A stretch of 64,000 nt of DNA. It comes from Adiantum capillus-veneris. Taxonomy: Eukaryota; Streptophyta; Polypodiopsida; Polypodiales; Pteridaceae. Where the stretch lies: the NCBI GenBank assembly GCA_014529385.2, contig CM043966.1, positions 40,482,037 to 40,546,036 of the forward strand, in the 5' to 3' direction. Below, piece by piece: positions 31,763 through 42,599 of this stretch; position 1 is the stretch's first letter, and every line of letters starts with the position of its first letter. The position numbers and the translations under genes were made by a program. Under the pieces are notes generated by a model that ran no database searches, was not told the DNA's origin, and saw only the letters and a program-made list of their open reading frames with translations.

Positions 31763-32689
31763 ATGTCCGACGGTTTCAGTCAGGTTGTCACTGAGAAGCT
31801 TGAGAAAAATAACTACCCTGCATGGAAGTTCAAAATAACTAATTTCCTAAAAGGAAAAGGTTATTGGGACTATGTAGAAGGAGACAATGAAAAGGAACCA
31901 GAGATTCCTGAGGCAAATGCTACGGCAGAGCAAAGAAAATCTTTGAGGGACTGGTAACAAGGCCAGAGCAAAGTGATGTATTGGCTTTCTATGAGTATCA
32001 CAGATGTCATGATGGGCTATCTACAGGATGTTGAAACCCCCACCATTGCATGGAAAAACTTAGGCAGAGTGTTCAAGGTGAACACCAAGGCCAGGAAGCT
32101 TCAACTAAAGTCGAAGCTAAATCAGGTTAAGAGGAACAACCTCTCCATCAATAATTATGACAACAACCTCTCCATCAATAATTATGACTTGAAGATCAAG
32201 AGTATCATTGAGGCTCTTGGATCTATTAAAGTCTCATTGGAAGACGATGACATTGTCCATGCATGCTTGGATGGTCTAGGAGATGAGTATGTACATTTCA
32301 GGTCTTCCATGAATACAAGAGACGACATCCCCGTGTTCCAAGATTTGATTTCTATGCTTATTCTTGATGAGAAGAACCTTGGTCTTGACACATCTTCTTC
32401 TCGTGACAGAAATAGGTTTGAACAGGCCTTCTATTCTAACTCCAATAGAGGTAGAGGTCATGGTCGAGGCCCAAGTGGTTGCAGGGGCCAATCTCGAGAA
32501 GGTCAATCAAATCAAAACAATACAGGTGGCAGGGGAAACCAGTCTCAAGGCAGGGAGAGTCAAAGATGTCATGGTGCAGGATCAAGCAAGCAGCAACATA
32601 CTACAGATAGCAGAGAATGTTGGACTTGTGGTGAAAAAGGCCACATGTCACGTGACTGTCCAAAGAGAAAATCAAGTGGAAAGAGATAA
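31763..32689 (+). pseudogene. K2 gag (UBN2-type capsid and CCHC knuckle)
   Basis: Starts MSDGFSQVVTEKLEKNNYPAW (typical copia gag N-terminus). It continues with GYLQDVETPTIAWKNLGRVF and LDGLGDEYVHFRSS, then an RGRG-rich tail and one knuckle CWTCGEKGHMSRDC. There is a TAA at 31955-31957 in the otherwise continuous frame. A 27-bp in-frame duplication (32135-32161 and 32162-32188) repeats nine residues, NNLSINNYD. The frame ends with TAATAG, and pol continues in the same frame beyond. Confidence 0.9.
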
Positions 32690-32743
32690 TAGGGCAACTA
32701 TGCATCTACTATCAGATATGCAGATGACAGCAGAAGCGAGCGC

Positions 32744-34018
32744 ATGTTTGTTATGCAACATGTAATGAATACAATGACTGCAGAGAATTCCACCCAAGAT
32801 GATTTTTGGTATGTGGATTCAGGTGCCTCTAATCACATGACGTCTCGTGGAGAGTGGTTTAGAGATATGCGCAAACCAGATGTGTCAGGCTATGTGCAGA
32901 CAGGAGATGACGCAGCTCACCCCATTGCTCATGTAGGGGACATACCTCTAAATACAAAGAATGGGAAATCAAAGTACTTAGCAGATGTACTTCATGTCCC
33001 AAACATTACAAAGAATCTTGTTTCAGTTGGACAAATGGTTGAGCAGTGTTTGCAGGTTCGCTTCAATCCGAATGGTTGTTATGTAGAAGATTTCCAGAAT
33101 GACTGTAAGCTGATCACGGAGGCAAAATGTGTGGGTAGAATGTTTAGGCTGAATGTAGACATGCCTGAGGTAAAAGCTGCATTATTTTCACGGGGCACAG
33201 GTGTTGTGGCTGATGTTGAAATTTGGCACAAACGCATTGGCCATGTCAATGAGCAGAGATTGCGCATCATGCAATCAAAACAGATTGTAAAAGGTTTGCC
33301 CAAATTCAAGGTGGATGGTATGCATAAAGTGTGTGCAGCATGCCAGTTTGGAAAACAGTCAAAGGGCTCATTTCCACATGAGCGCAATGTATGTAAAAAG
33401 CCACTTGAGATGGTGCACACAGATGTTTGGGGTCCAACCGATACTGCAAGTATACATGGTTGCAGGTATTATGTCTCTTTCATTGATGACCATATAAGGA
33501 AAGTATGGGTCTACTTCATGAGTAACAAAAGTGAAGTGTTTGGTCACTTTCAGGACTTCAAAGTCATGATTGAGAAGGAGACACATATGCAAATCAAAAC
33601 ATTGAGGTCAGATGGAGGGGAAGAGTACTTCTCCAATGATTTTTCAGATTTTTTGCGAATGCATGGTATACGCAGGCAGTTTACATGCAGATATACTCCA
33701 CAGCAGAATGGCGTCGCAGAAAGGAAAAACAGGCACAATGCAGAGGTTGCACGTGCATTGATGAATGAGAAGAACATGCCTCATCGTTTCTGGGCTGAAG
33801 CTGTAAATAGAGCTGTGTACATTATGAACAGGACACCTATAGCTGCGGTGCATGATGTAACACCTGAGGAAAAGTTTACAAGTACAAAGCCTGATTTGGC
33901 ACACTTGAAAGTGTTTGGCTGCATAGCTTACGTGCATGTAACAGATGAGTTGCGTAGGAAATTGGATCCTAAAGCAGAGATGTATTCTTTGATGAGTGAG
34001 CAGAGATGTATTCTTTGA
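32744..34018 (+). pseudogene. K2 protease and integrase
   Basis: 424 open codons in the same frame as gag. Protease WYVDSGASNHMTS (catalytic DSGA) comes first, then VLHVPNITKNLVSVGQ. The GAG-pre-integrase region IWHKRIGHVNEQRL with CAACQFGKQ follows. Integrase has D in VHTDVWGP, D in LRSDGGEEY and E in NGVAERKNRHN, then LKVFGCIAYVHV. It ends abnormally at 33976-34018, where a 26-bp piece is duplicated and about 30 codons normally present (CIFLGYS...GYR region) are missing. Confidence 0.93.
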
Positions 34019-34874
34019 TGAGATGAGCAGCTGGTACAGTAATTCACATGGCACTATTGGGGCTGATGTAAAAGATGATGTGGTTGTACAAAATGTGAGG
34101 CCACAGTCATAGGTTTTGAGTGGACCACAAGAGTCCTCTTCTTGTGGCTCTGTTGAGAAGCCATGGAATGGTAGACTACGTACGCAGGTCACTCCACCGG
34201 CAGATACAGGGAATGTATCACGAAAAGGAAAGGAAAAGGTTGATGAACCTCCCTTTATGGCTGATGCATCATCAGGTTTTTCACATATAGACATGGATTC
34301 AGATGGTTCTGAACAAAGTCTTGATGAGGAATTTGGAATGCCGCCTGTTAAGACACCTGGTGTAAGGAAAGTACAAGAAGATGCTAGAGGACAAAGGAGT
34401 GACCGAAGACCGCGCAGATCTAGCAGAGTCAGAAATCCAGTTCAGAAAATGACTTATGATGGGTATCTAGTGCATCACCAAGCCTACATGGCTAAGGAGA
34501 TACAAGATGTGGAGCCCACATGTTTTGAGGATGCAGTTGGAAATGTGCATTGGGATGATGCAATGAATGAAGAGATGGCTACATTGGAAGCAAATGACAC
34601 ATGGGAGTTGGTGCCATTGCCAAGTGGCAAGAAATCTACTGGCTGTAAATGGGTGTATAAAACCAAGCATAAGGCTGATGGTAACATTGAGCGTCACAAG
34701 GAAAGGCTGGTTGCAAAGGGTTATGCACAGACGTATGGCATAGACTATGAGGAGACCTTTTCTCCAGTGGCAAAGATGACGATTGTGAGAGATGTCATAG
34801 CAGTGGTTGCATCTAGAGGATGGATTATGCATCAAATGGATGTAAAGAATGCCTTCTTGAATGGTGAGTTGTAA
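34019..34874 (+). pseudogene. K2 integrase C-terminus and RT fingers
   Basis: Begins with VFFDEMSSWY (the strand normally after the missing piece) and has a TAG at 34111. A hydrophilic linker is followed by the RT start: WDDAMNEEMATLEANDTWEL, GCKWVYKTKHKADG, ERLVAKGYAQ, YEETFSPVAKM and the motif A block MDVKNAFLNGEL. A TAA at 34872-34874 replaces a Gln codon that should precede EKVYM. Confidence 0.9.
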
Positions 34875-35585
34875 GAGAAAGTGTATATGGATCAGCCACC
34901 TGGTTATATCGATCCAGGTTACCCTGATTATGTATGCAGGCTTCTCAAAGCTTTGTATGGTTTGAAGGAGGGCTCTAGAGCATGGTATGATAGGATTGCC
35001 AAGTATCTTGTCAGTATTGGTTTTAGGAGAGATCATGCTGATCATTCACTCTATGTAGGTGAGAGTGATATGGGGATTGTGGTCATTACCATATATGTAG
35101 ATGAACTTATTAATGTGGGTGACAATGCTATGGAGATTGACCATGTGTAGGGTCTCCTCAAACAGGAGTTTGAAATGAAAGATTTGGGCAAGTTGTGCTA
35201 CTTTCTTGGCATTGAGGTGATCAGGACTCCATAGGGTGTATGGCTGTCACAGAGACAATATGCTTTGGACATGTTGTCAAAGTATGGTATGGATGATTGT
35301 AAGCCAATTTCTATCCCCTTGGATGTGAATGCAAAGCTGAGTGCAGAGAAGGGTGATGTTGTTGAGGATTTCAAGATGTACACGAAGATTGTGGGTAGTC
35401 TAATCTACTTAACTATCACGAGGCCCGACTTGGGCTACACAGTAGGCTTGGAGAGTCAATTCATGCAGCTTCCGAGGAAGCCACATTTGCATGGAGTACG
35501 GAGCACACTTCGGTATGTGCAAGGGACTCTTGACTATGCAGCAGATGTGCCATTGGCATTGTATGGGTATACAGATGCAGATTAG
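34875..35585 (+). pseudogene. K2 RT palm/thumb
   Basis: VYMDQPPGYIDPGYPDYVCRL, LKALYGLKEGSRAWYDR and IYVDELINVG (motif C; normally YVDDL/I, here YVDE, so one catalytic D is lost) are present. FEMKDLGKLCYFLGIE and the RT end GSLIYLTITRPDLGY follow. Stops at 35148 and 35233 replace probable CAG codons. The TAG at 35583 replaces the Trp of the DADW motif. Confidence 0.9.
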
Positions 35586-36040
35586 GTAGGTAGCATTGTT
35601 GATAGGAGATCTACGAGTGGCTTCATGTTCTCTTTTGGGAGTGCTGCTGTTACTTGGAGTAGAAAAAAGCAGCCTACGGTTGATTTATCAAGCACAGAGG
35701 CCGAGTACAGAGGTGCAACAGTTGCAGCATGTGAGGTAGCTTGGCTACGCACATTACTTGAGGACTTGGGAGTGCAAGTGTACCAGCAGATTGTCATCCA
35801 TTGTGAAAACCTCAGCAGCATGCAGTTGGCTAGGAACCCAGTGTTCCATGCCAGTACCAAGCACATAGAGGTCCATTACCACTACGTTCGAGAGTGAGTG
35901 TTGGCGGGCGACATCGACTTGGTCTAAATCAGCACAGAGGAGCAGATAGCGGATATCTTTACCAAGGCCCTCAGAGCTAAGAAGATTCGACGTTTTCGGA
36001 CTATGCTTGGACTCTGTGACGTGCAGAGCTCGAGCGGGAG
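35586..36040 (+). pseudogene. K2 RNase H and polypurine tract
   Basis: RRSTSGFMFSFGSAAVTW, KKQPTVDLSSTEAEYRGATVAACE (catalytic E), IHCENLSSMQLARNPVFH (normally D-N, here E-N) and TKHIEVHYHYVRE form the copia RNase H. After two stops, QIADIFTKALRAKKI ends the domain. GAGCTCGAGCGGGAG (36026-36040) is the polypurine tract abutting the 3' LTR. Confidence 0.9.
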
Positions 36041-36365
36041 TGTTGAGATGTCGAGCTCTACATCTTGAGCTGGCATCCACTACGGGTCTTGGCCGCTTAC
36101 GGCATTTACTCACTGGCATGTTAGGTGACCGACACAGAGGATCTCTGCCAATGATTCTACAGCTTGGACTACACTTATAGTGCCAGCCTAGTACGCTTCT
36201 AACGTGTCCACACTTAGTGACCGCATGTACATATGTGCTACTTCTCAGCTTTAGCACTCAGTCATTTTGTACTCTCTTTTCTTAGCAAAGAAGAAGAAGA
36301 AGCTTTCAATCTCTATGTGGTTAGTGCTTGTCTTGTGTAGCTCTCTTGCATCCTCATTCTTTACA
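36041..36365 (+). repeat. K2 3' LTR
   Basis: Partner of 31181-31502, followed by the second TSD copy AAGGT. Confidence 0.93.
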
Positions 36366-38930
36366 AAGGTTGAGAGGGTGAGGCTGGTGGTGCTGATTCT
36401 TGATTGGCAAGGAAGGTCGAAAGAGTGTACTTGACCGCATCATAGGAATCACAAAGCTTTGAGTACTTCTTTTTCTCACTTTTCAGACCCTCTTTTAACT
36501 TCTTCTCTCTTTTCAGACCCTCTTCTGATGCTTGCTACCTCACTTACAAATGATTATTTACCTTGCTTTCTCTTTTGAGATCTTTGTAGGTACTTTTTGC
36601 ATCTTTCTTGGTCTTGTCCACATCTCTTTGTAGCTTCTCTTTGTCCTTTTGCAGACTGCCCACTAACTATTTTGGATGCTCTATATCCTGATTTGCTTGT
36701 GATGTGATAGCTTTAGCCTCTTCCACTTAGTTGATCCAAATGCCAATCACCATCTTGTGACAATTAAATTGAAGTTCTATCATGTCTCCTGGAGATGAAA
36801 CTTTTCCACTATTTGCATAGCCACTTTCTCATATGTTGGATGTAGAGAGGGAACATCTCTTGTCATTGTCTCTTTCTTTTATTGTGATGTATCTTTGTCC
36901 CCTTCAATTAGTGGAGGATCCCTTTGTGTGTTGGTAGCTTCCATCTTGTGTTTGGTGCTTCTCTTATAGATGTAGCATCTCTACATCAAGTTGATCTTGC
37001 ACCCTTTGTTCATTCTAGGATTAAAACTTTTTGTGTTGAAATATGACTTCAGCTTGAGAGCGAGACTTAGTAGATGCTTTCCTTCTTTAGGCACATTGGT
37101 ACAAGGTGGAGAAGGTGGTCTTGGAGACGTTGTCTCCCTTGTTCCCTCTACTACATTGGCAGTGGTTTCCACTTCAAGAACAGTCTCTTCATGTTGTGTA
37201 GATGAGCTGCGAGGAGAACCAAAATTGAATCTAGATCTGTTCTCCGATTTCTCTTGGACGATGTCTCTTGGACTCCTCCTCCATTTAATTTTCTTTATGC
37301 TTCATCTAATCATGAGTCCTCTATCTTGTAGCATTAGTGAGCTTGAAGCCGACTTTGGTAATCTATTTTCTATCTTCTTTAAGCTTTTGGAGCATGGCAT
37401 CTAGGTGCGAGTCATCAGAATCTGAGGAGAAAACTTGTTGTCCTTCAACGACTTTGTTTTTTTCTTCAACTTTCTTTGCCAGCCATTCCTCTCTCAACCT
37501 CTGTAGAGCTTTCATTGACCTTTGTACTTGTGTTCACAAAATCTACTCCTCCCATTTTGTCTTTTTTTTATAAGAGGGACTTCTATCTCTTCTTTCTCTT
37601 TAATTGTCTCATATTTTGATGGGATGTCCTCTTTCCTCTTGATCTCCCCATGGATCTCTATATTATACTTCATTGCTTCACTATCTATGGTGGGTACTTG
37701 AGAACTTGATCTATGTGTTTTTCTCTTTGTTGGTGTTGTCAAAGTACTCCCCATTGCCTTTACACTATGCTTTGATTTGTATAGAAGATCCAATTGAGAC
37801 TCTGCTTTTGGAAGCTCATCAATCATTCCCAAAGCCTATTAAGATATATGCATGCGAGCATCAATCTAACATTCATATAGATTTTGTTCTTTTCACTTCT
37901 CTTTAGATTTGCTTCAACCAAGTTCTCTAAAATGTAGTTGTTGATGCCACAGTTGATGATGTGGTGTTTTGACAAGCAGATAGCCATGACCATTGCCAAG
38001 TGTAGTGGTGGCTTGGTGTATCTGGGTGGCTCTTGCACTTTGAGGTGCTGCAAGATCAATCGGAGTGGGAGCTCTATCTTTCGATAGATAATTTTTTTTG
38101 AATGTAAGCTTATGGCCCTGCTGCTTGATGAAGGACTTGTTGTTATCTTGAGGGGTTCACTATGTGTAAAACTACCATATCACGTGCGTTCAAGACATGT
38201 TTGTAAAACCCCTTATCTGTGAATTTTGTTAAGAATATAATGTACCCTTTTCTTTTAAAATTTGTAAGTTTTTTTCAAATTTGAAAAAATAATGCGCTTC
38301 TGTATATATATTTTTGTAAGTTTCAAGAACTTTAAATACCCTTCTGTTGAACTCATGTGATAGGTTACATTTTTATTAGGTGACCTACCCGGGGTTGTTA
38401 TCAACTTATTTTGTCATGAGTAGCACATTGTGATGGCCAACCGACAAGTGGAGTTTTTGGAAAATAATTTCATTCGTGATTTTGACTTGCACTAAAGCCC
38501 CATCCTTGTCGGTGAGAATGGCTTCTCCATTGTACTGAATGCTTGACATAAGCTTGTGTGCTCTCTGGAATAATTGTTCCATGGTGGTAGGTGGAAAAAT
38601 ATCTCGAGCTACAAGCACTTGGCACTATCCATCAATTTAGACCTCTGATGTAGTGTCCACAACTTCTTTAGGGAAAATGGCCGCCTTCACTTTAGTTCCA
38701 TCTACAACTTAGAACTTCCCAATGGATATGTTTGTTGGAATTTGTTCCAAATCCTCATCTATGACATGGAACTTCTCATTGGATGAGATGTCGACAACTT
38801 CAAACAAAGTAGCTCCCCACTTATTTGGTGCACATCTGTGCGGCATTGTGCTAACAAAATTTATTATTTTAGTGCCAAGAATTTGGTCAAACACTTGTCG
38901 AAAAATCCACCTTAGCACAAACTTGAACAT
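36366..38930 (-). pseudogene. C1 ORF, N-terminal and middle parts
   Basis: Broken minus-strand frames with K/E-rich coiled-coil sequence nearest K2 (36450-36680 reads like LQKDKEKLQRDVDKTKKD), then 37512-37832, 37823-38059 (HLALAMVMAICLSKHHIINC-like), 38406-38618 (FQRAHKLMSSIQYNGEAIL, KLHLSVGHHNVLL) and 38709-38930 (MFKFVLRWIFRQVFDQIL). I recognise no family. C2 has the same order: a charged N-terminal part, a coiled coil, then the LNYP segment. Stops are frequent. Confidence 0.4.
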
Positions 38931-39058
38931 AGGCTAAAAAATGGGCATCACTTAAGCGAATGAGATCCAAATTTTACTAAACTAGCCTCACCATTGTGTC
39001 TAAGAAAACTATAAGCACTAGGAAAAGCTGGTTCAGGTCAATTTTGGGCTAGAGAAAA

Positions 39059-40270
39059 ATGGATTGCAATCCATGTTTAGTAGCCAAATTAGGTTTTCTT
39101 GGTACCATCTAATTCAACATGATTAAGGGATGCTATGGTAATATTTTTTTTGGATTTGGATTTTGGTTGATACATCAAGTCAACTTTTTCTTTTTTTTCC
39201 ATAGACTTGGAGAAATTTGGGATTCTTGCAAGGATTTTGGTTTTCAAATGACTTGAAAATCTGAGATTATACTAGAAATGGAATGTGGTTAAGATGGCTA
39301 GGGCTTGGCTCAAAAATATGGGATAGGTACATGGTTCGCAATCTATTTTTGGTCACAAATTGGGCTAAGACTTTGGGATTGTGTCCTAGTAGCTAATCCT
39401 AGCACACTGATGTAATCTTTTTTAATTCAAACGTACATTTACTAAGTTAACCCAATATTCTAATTTATGGCCTTGTTTTATTGTCTTTGCTACAATCTTG
39501 TGGTTAGAGGTGTTAGTTCTCCATAATTGGTTGCTTTGATGATGAATAACACCTCGATGTCCACTTGTCATTCAGGTTTCACCTCAATCTGACTCTGATG
39601 GGTCCTTTTTTCCTTGCTATCAAATTTTGTGCTCCTTCTAAGTATTATCTGGTTACAAGTTGACTTTTTGAGCATGCAAAAGCTTTGTATATTCTCAATT
39701 TAAGGGTTTCTGCCAAAAACTCTAACTCTTGGCACTTAGAGGCTCTGAATGTACTAAGTCTTGAATTTTGTCCTAAATTTTAGAGTTCCCTCACTCTCTT
39801 GATGCCTCTGACACTCCAAGACACCTATGGACCAATATTGGCTATGTTGGCCTCTAGGGGATATGGATTGCAATCCTTGTTTGGAAGCCAAATCATACAA
39901 GATTTGTAGGATAGCATTTTGCCATGTTTCTATAGTGATTGGTCACCAACTTTTGGGGTTTTGCACCAATCATCCTTTGCCTAGGTAAAAACAACCATTT
40001 GGAGTTTGATTTTTTGAGAATTTGGGGTTTTTAGGACAAATTGAGTCCAAATTCACTCAAATTTTAGGAATGGTCTCCCAAGGCTATGATCTAATTTCTC
40101 ATAACTTCCGGTCCAATTCTGAGAGAGACGGGACATGGATCATGATCCATGTTGGAACTCTTTTCTTGACTATTTTACAACAGTGTATTGGGACAGTCAT
40201 CTAGAGAATCCTTTTTATATTTGGGTGCTGGGGACCATGGATCACGATCCATGTTCCGCCACCAAAGTGA
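39059..40270. repeat. Degenerate repeat with a recurring near-palindrome, about 270-bp spacing
   Basis: ATGGATTGCAATCCATGTTT-like motifs occur at 39059, 39331, 39863, 40134 and 40236. Three of the four gaps are about 271, 2 x 266 and 271 bp. The copies at 39059 and 39863 share a longer block including AGCCAAAT. Variants change the core (TGCA, CATG, CACG) but keep GGAT...ATCC. Confidence 0.5.
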
Positions 40271-40548
40271 ACTTTGATGATGCATCCTTGAAGCACTTGA
40301 CTTGTTAAGTATTATGCCCAAATTTGTTTGAGTTTGGAGCATTTTGGTTTGCCTTGACCTATTTGCAAAATCTTTGGTTTGATTCTGATTTGTGTGAATT
40401 GTGTGGTGTTTTTTGTGTTGTGCCGCTCACACACACATGTCAAGGGAGGTATGTAGACCGTACCTATCAAATCTAGTGAAGAATGGTATCCCGGATAGAT
40501 CATCGCAAGAAAAAAAAGTACACATACTCTAGGTTTCAAGGAAGCTCT

Positions 40549-40662
<114 letters not shown>

Positions 40663-41132
40663 TGCAAATGAGGCCTATTTTTCCCTACTTGGATATACAT
40701 ATCCGACTTACTAGAAACCCCAAGCATACTCTTACCTCCTTTGCCTTGATTGCTCACTCCACATTACCTGCGGGTCAGACGGCTTTTTCTTTGGGCATCT
40801 TGTCACTGTTTGCCCTCGATTTTGCATATTCATAAGTCGTAAGTTGACCAAAAATTCAACTTGCACCAAACCTTTTGAAACTTATTATGCTTGAAGCTCT
40901 CCGCTCTACTAATTTGGGGTGTGCACTCAAAACTCAATTTCAGATCTCGTAGGTCATTTTATTTATTTCTTATCTTTATTAGCTAAAAATGAAAGAAACT
41001 TACTAAAATTTATTATTACTTGGCCAAAAATTAGCCAAAATTATTCCTCACATTTATATATACATACTTTGACTTGATGCATCATGATTGTCAAAATTTT
41101 GTCAGTATGGCTCATTAATATGCCTAGTAAGA

Positions 41133-41246
41133 GGTAAAAACCAATTTTTTTTTTTAAAGGCAAGTAAAGGAAATCAAGCAACAAAAAATGGTAAAAACCA
41201 ATTTTTTTTAAAAAAAGCAAGTAAAGGAAATCAAGCAACAAAAAAT
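41133..41246. repeat. 57-bp tandem duplication
   Basis: Units start GGTAAAAACCAATTTTTT at 41133 and 41190. Each ends AAGTAAAGGAAATCAAGCAA plus a CAAAAAAT tail. Confidence 0.9.
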
Positions 41247-41935
41247 TCTTTATTATACACTAAACACATGAATTATTCTCATCTTGCAGTTGTTGTATGC
41301 TACTAATTTCTTCCCATTCTGAGTCATCTCGAACGAAAGGTTGTGTAATGTGCATGGGTGACAATGCTATGTCCATGCAATGCCATGTAATGCGGCTCTA
41401 TTATTCCAACGGAAGAAATACATGGGGTAACAATATGCTATGCAAGATGCGGGTACTAAACTATTTTTTCAGTGGTTTTTGTTGTCGAGGCTCCATCTAT
41501 ACTATGTTGTCTAAACAAAAGTGTTTGAAGATGTCACACTCTTTCTTTGATAGTGGGCTTTTGAAGTACTTGTGTTGTGATTTCCATCTTCTGTGGCTTC
41601 TTTTGTACCCACTTGTACTTGGTTGTTGTGGTTTGTGGGGACTGTTGAGTCGGGTGTTGAGGCGGTAGATTTGATCTCCATTGCCAAGTTATTTTCACTA
41701 CTTGGGATTGGGTTTGAGGTTTCTTGGGAATCCATTGATACTTGGGTGGGCTTGCGATGGAATTTGATTGTCGAGATCTTGTAGGAGTACTATGCTATTT
41801 CATTGTTGTCACCTTGTGAATTTTTGCCTTGGGTATCCATATCTACTTACAATTGTTAGCCATGAGTGACTTTTTCACCCATACCTACGTGGTTGGTTGA
41901 TCGTTGGAACGTTGTATAGGTGTAGGTGTCATCAC

Positions 41936-42340
41936 TTATCGTGAATCTGCAAAAATGGTTTGTACTTCCCACATATGATCACTCTTATCTACTGGAGTGA
42001 CATAAGAGATATTGTTAAGTATAAACATTAATGCTTCACCTTGCCAATGTGGAACTGCTTTGTATGTCTGCATCCAAGGAACACCAAAAATGACTGTTTT
42101 GTTGGAATATGTATCTGCCATGACATGAAATTGATGTGGGCATTGATAGCTCTTGATATTGATTGATAGATTGGATTATCTTGAGATTATAATCTTTCCT
42201 TGATTTGCAGCCTTTAGCTCTATTTGATTTGTCAATAGTGGTACATCTATCATCTTCATGTACATCGAATATTTGATGACATTGGCTCTAGCTCATGTGT
42301 CCACAAGCTCGCTTTGTTGATCCATTTGGAAATTGTATGC
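41936..42340 (-). pseudogene. Retropepsin-like protease fragment with stop at the catalytic glycine
   Basis: The minus-strand frame reads ELVDT, then TGA (42293-42295), then ARANVI, where LVDTGA-x-x-x-VI is expected. It continues with IELKAANQGKIIIS, CPHQFHVMADTYSNKTVIFG and VPWMQTYKAVPHW. The last blocks fit the I(I/V)(L/F)GxPW strand-helix of LTR-element proteases. No gag or RT of the same element is recognised beside it. It may be part of element C1 or an unrelated relic. The product would process a polyprotein. Confidence 0.45.
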
Positions 42341-42599
42341 TAATGCATACAATATCTTGTGTTTGTAAATGTACAGGAGTTGTGTCCAGGCTTCTTTATA
42401 TGTTGGCTGCAATGAAACATAATAATATTAGAAAGTTCTGAAAATTAAGTAGAGTGCATAAAAATTGATATGAGTGTGAACATTATACAATTAAAATAAA
42501 AATTAGAACAATTTGTGAGTATTTATACCATTTCAAGTACAATGCTATTTCATTACAAGTATTTGTCATTTTTCATAACAATTGAAATGAACGTATGCA

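Larger units (their letters stand above)
31181..36365 (+). mobile_element. Complete Ty1/copia element K2 with TSD AAGGT
   Basis: Full-length 5185-bp element: LTRs 31181-31502 and 36041-36365, primer site at 31503, gag, protease, integrase, RT, RNase H, a polypurine tract at 36029-36040, and identical 5-bp flanks AAGGT at 31176-31180 and 36366-36370. The LTRs differ at roughly 5% of positions by eye. The polyprotein frame holds about eight stops and one internal deletion, so it is not autonomous. It landed inside element C1. Confidence 0.95.
29865..38930 (-). mobile_element. LTR element C1, internal region (split by copia K2)
   Basis: The minus-strand internal region follows the LTR. It has decayed coding remnants at 30156-30515, 30838-31134 and 36366-38930, interrupted by K2 (31181-36365, TSD AAGGT). 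Parts of the 30156-30515 product match the C-terminal part of C2 (61778-62080). I see no RT, RNase H or integrase in it. The 5' end and 5' LTR are not identified. Confidence 0.5.

Noticed and set aside
31955-35940. Stops removed by U-to-C RNA editing, as in fern organelles
   Set aside because: This is nuclear transposon sequence; editing of that kind is known only for organelle transcripts, and C-to-T decay explains the stops.
41936-42340. Endogenous caulimovirid
   Set aside because: Only a protease-like piece is seen; there is no movement protein, coat or RT nearby to support it.
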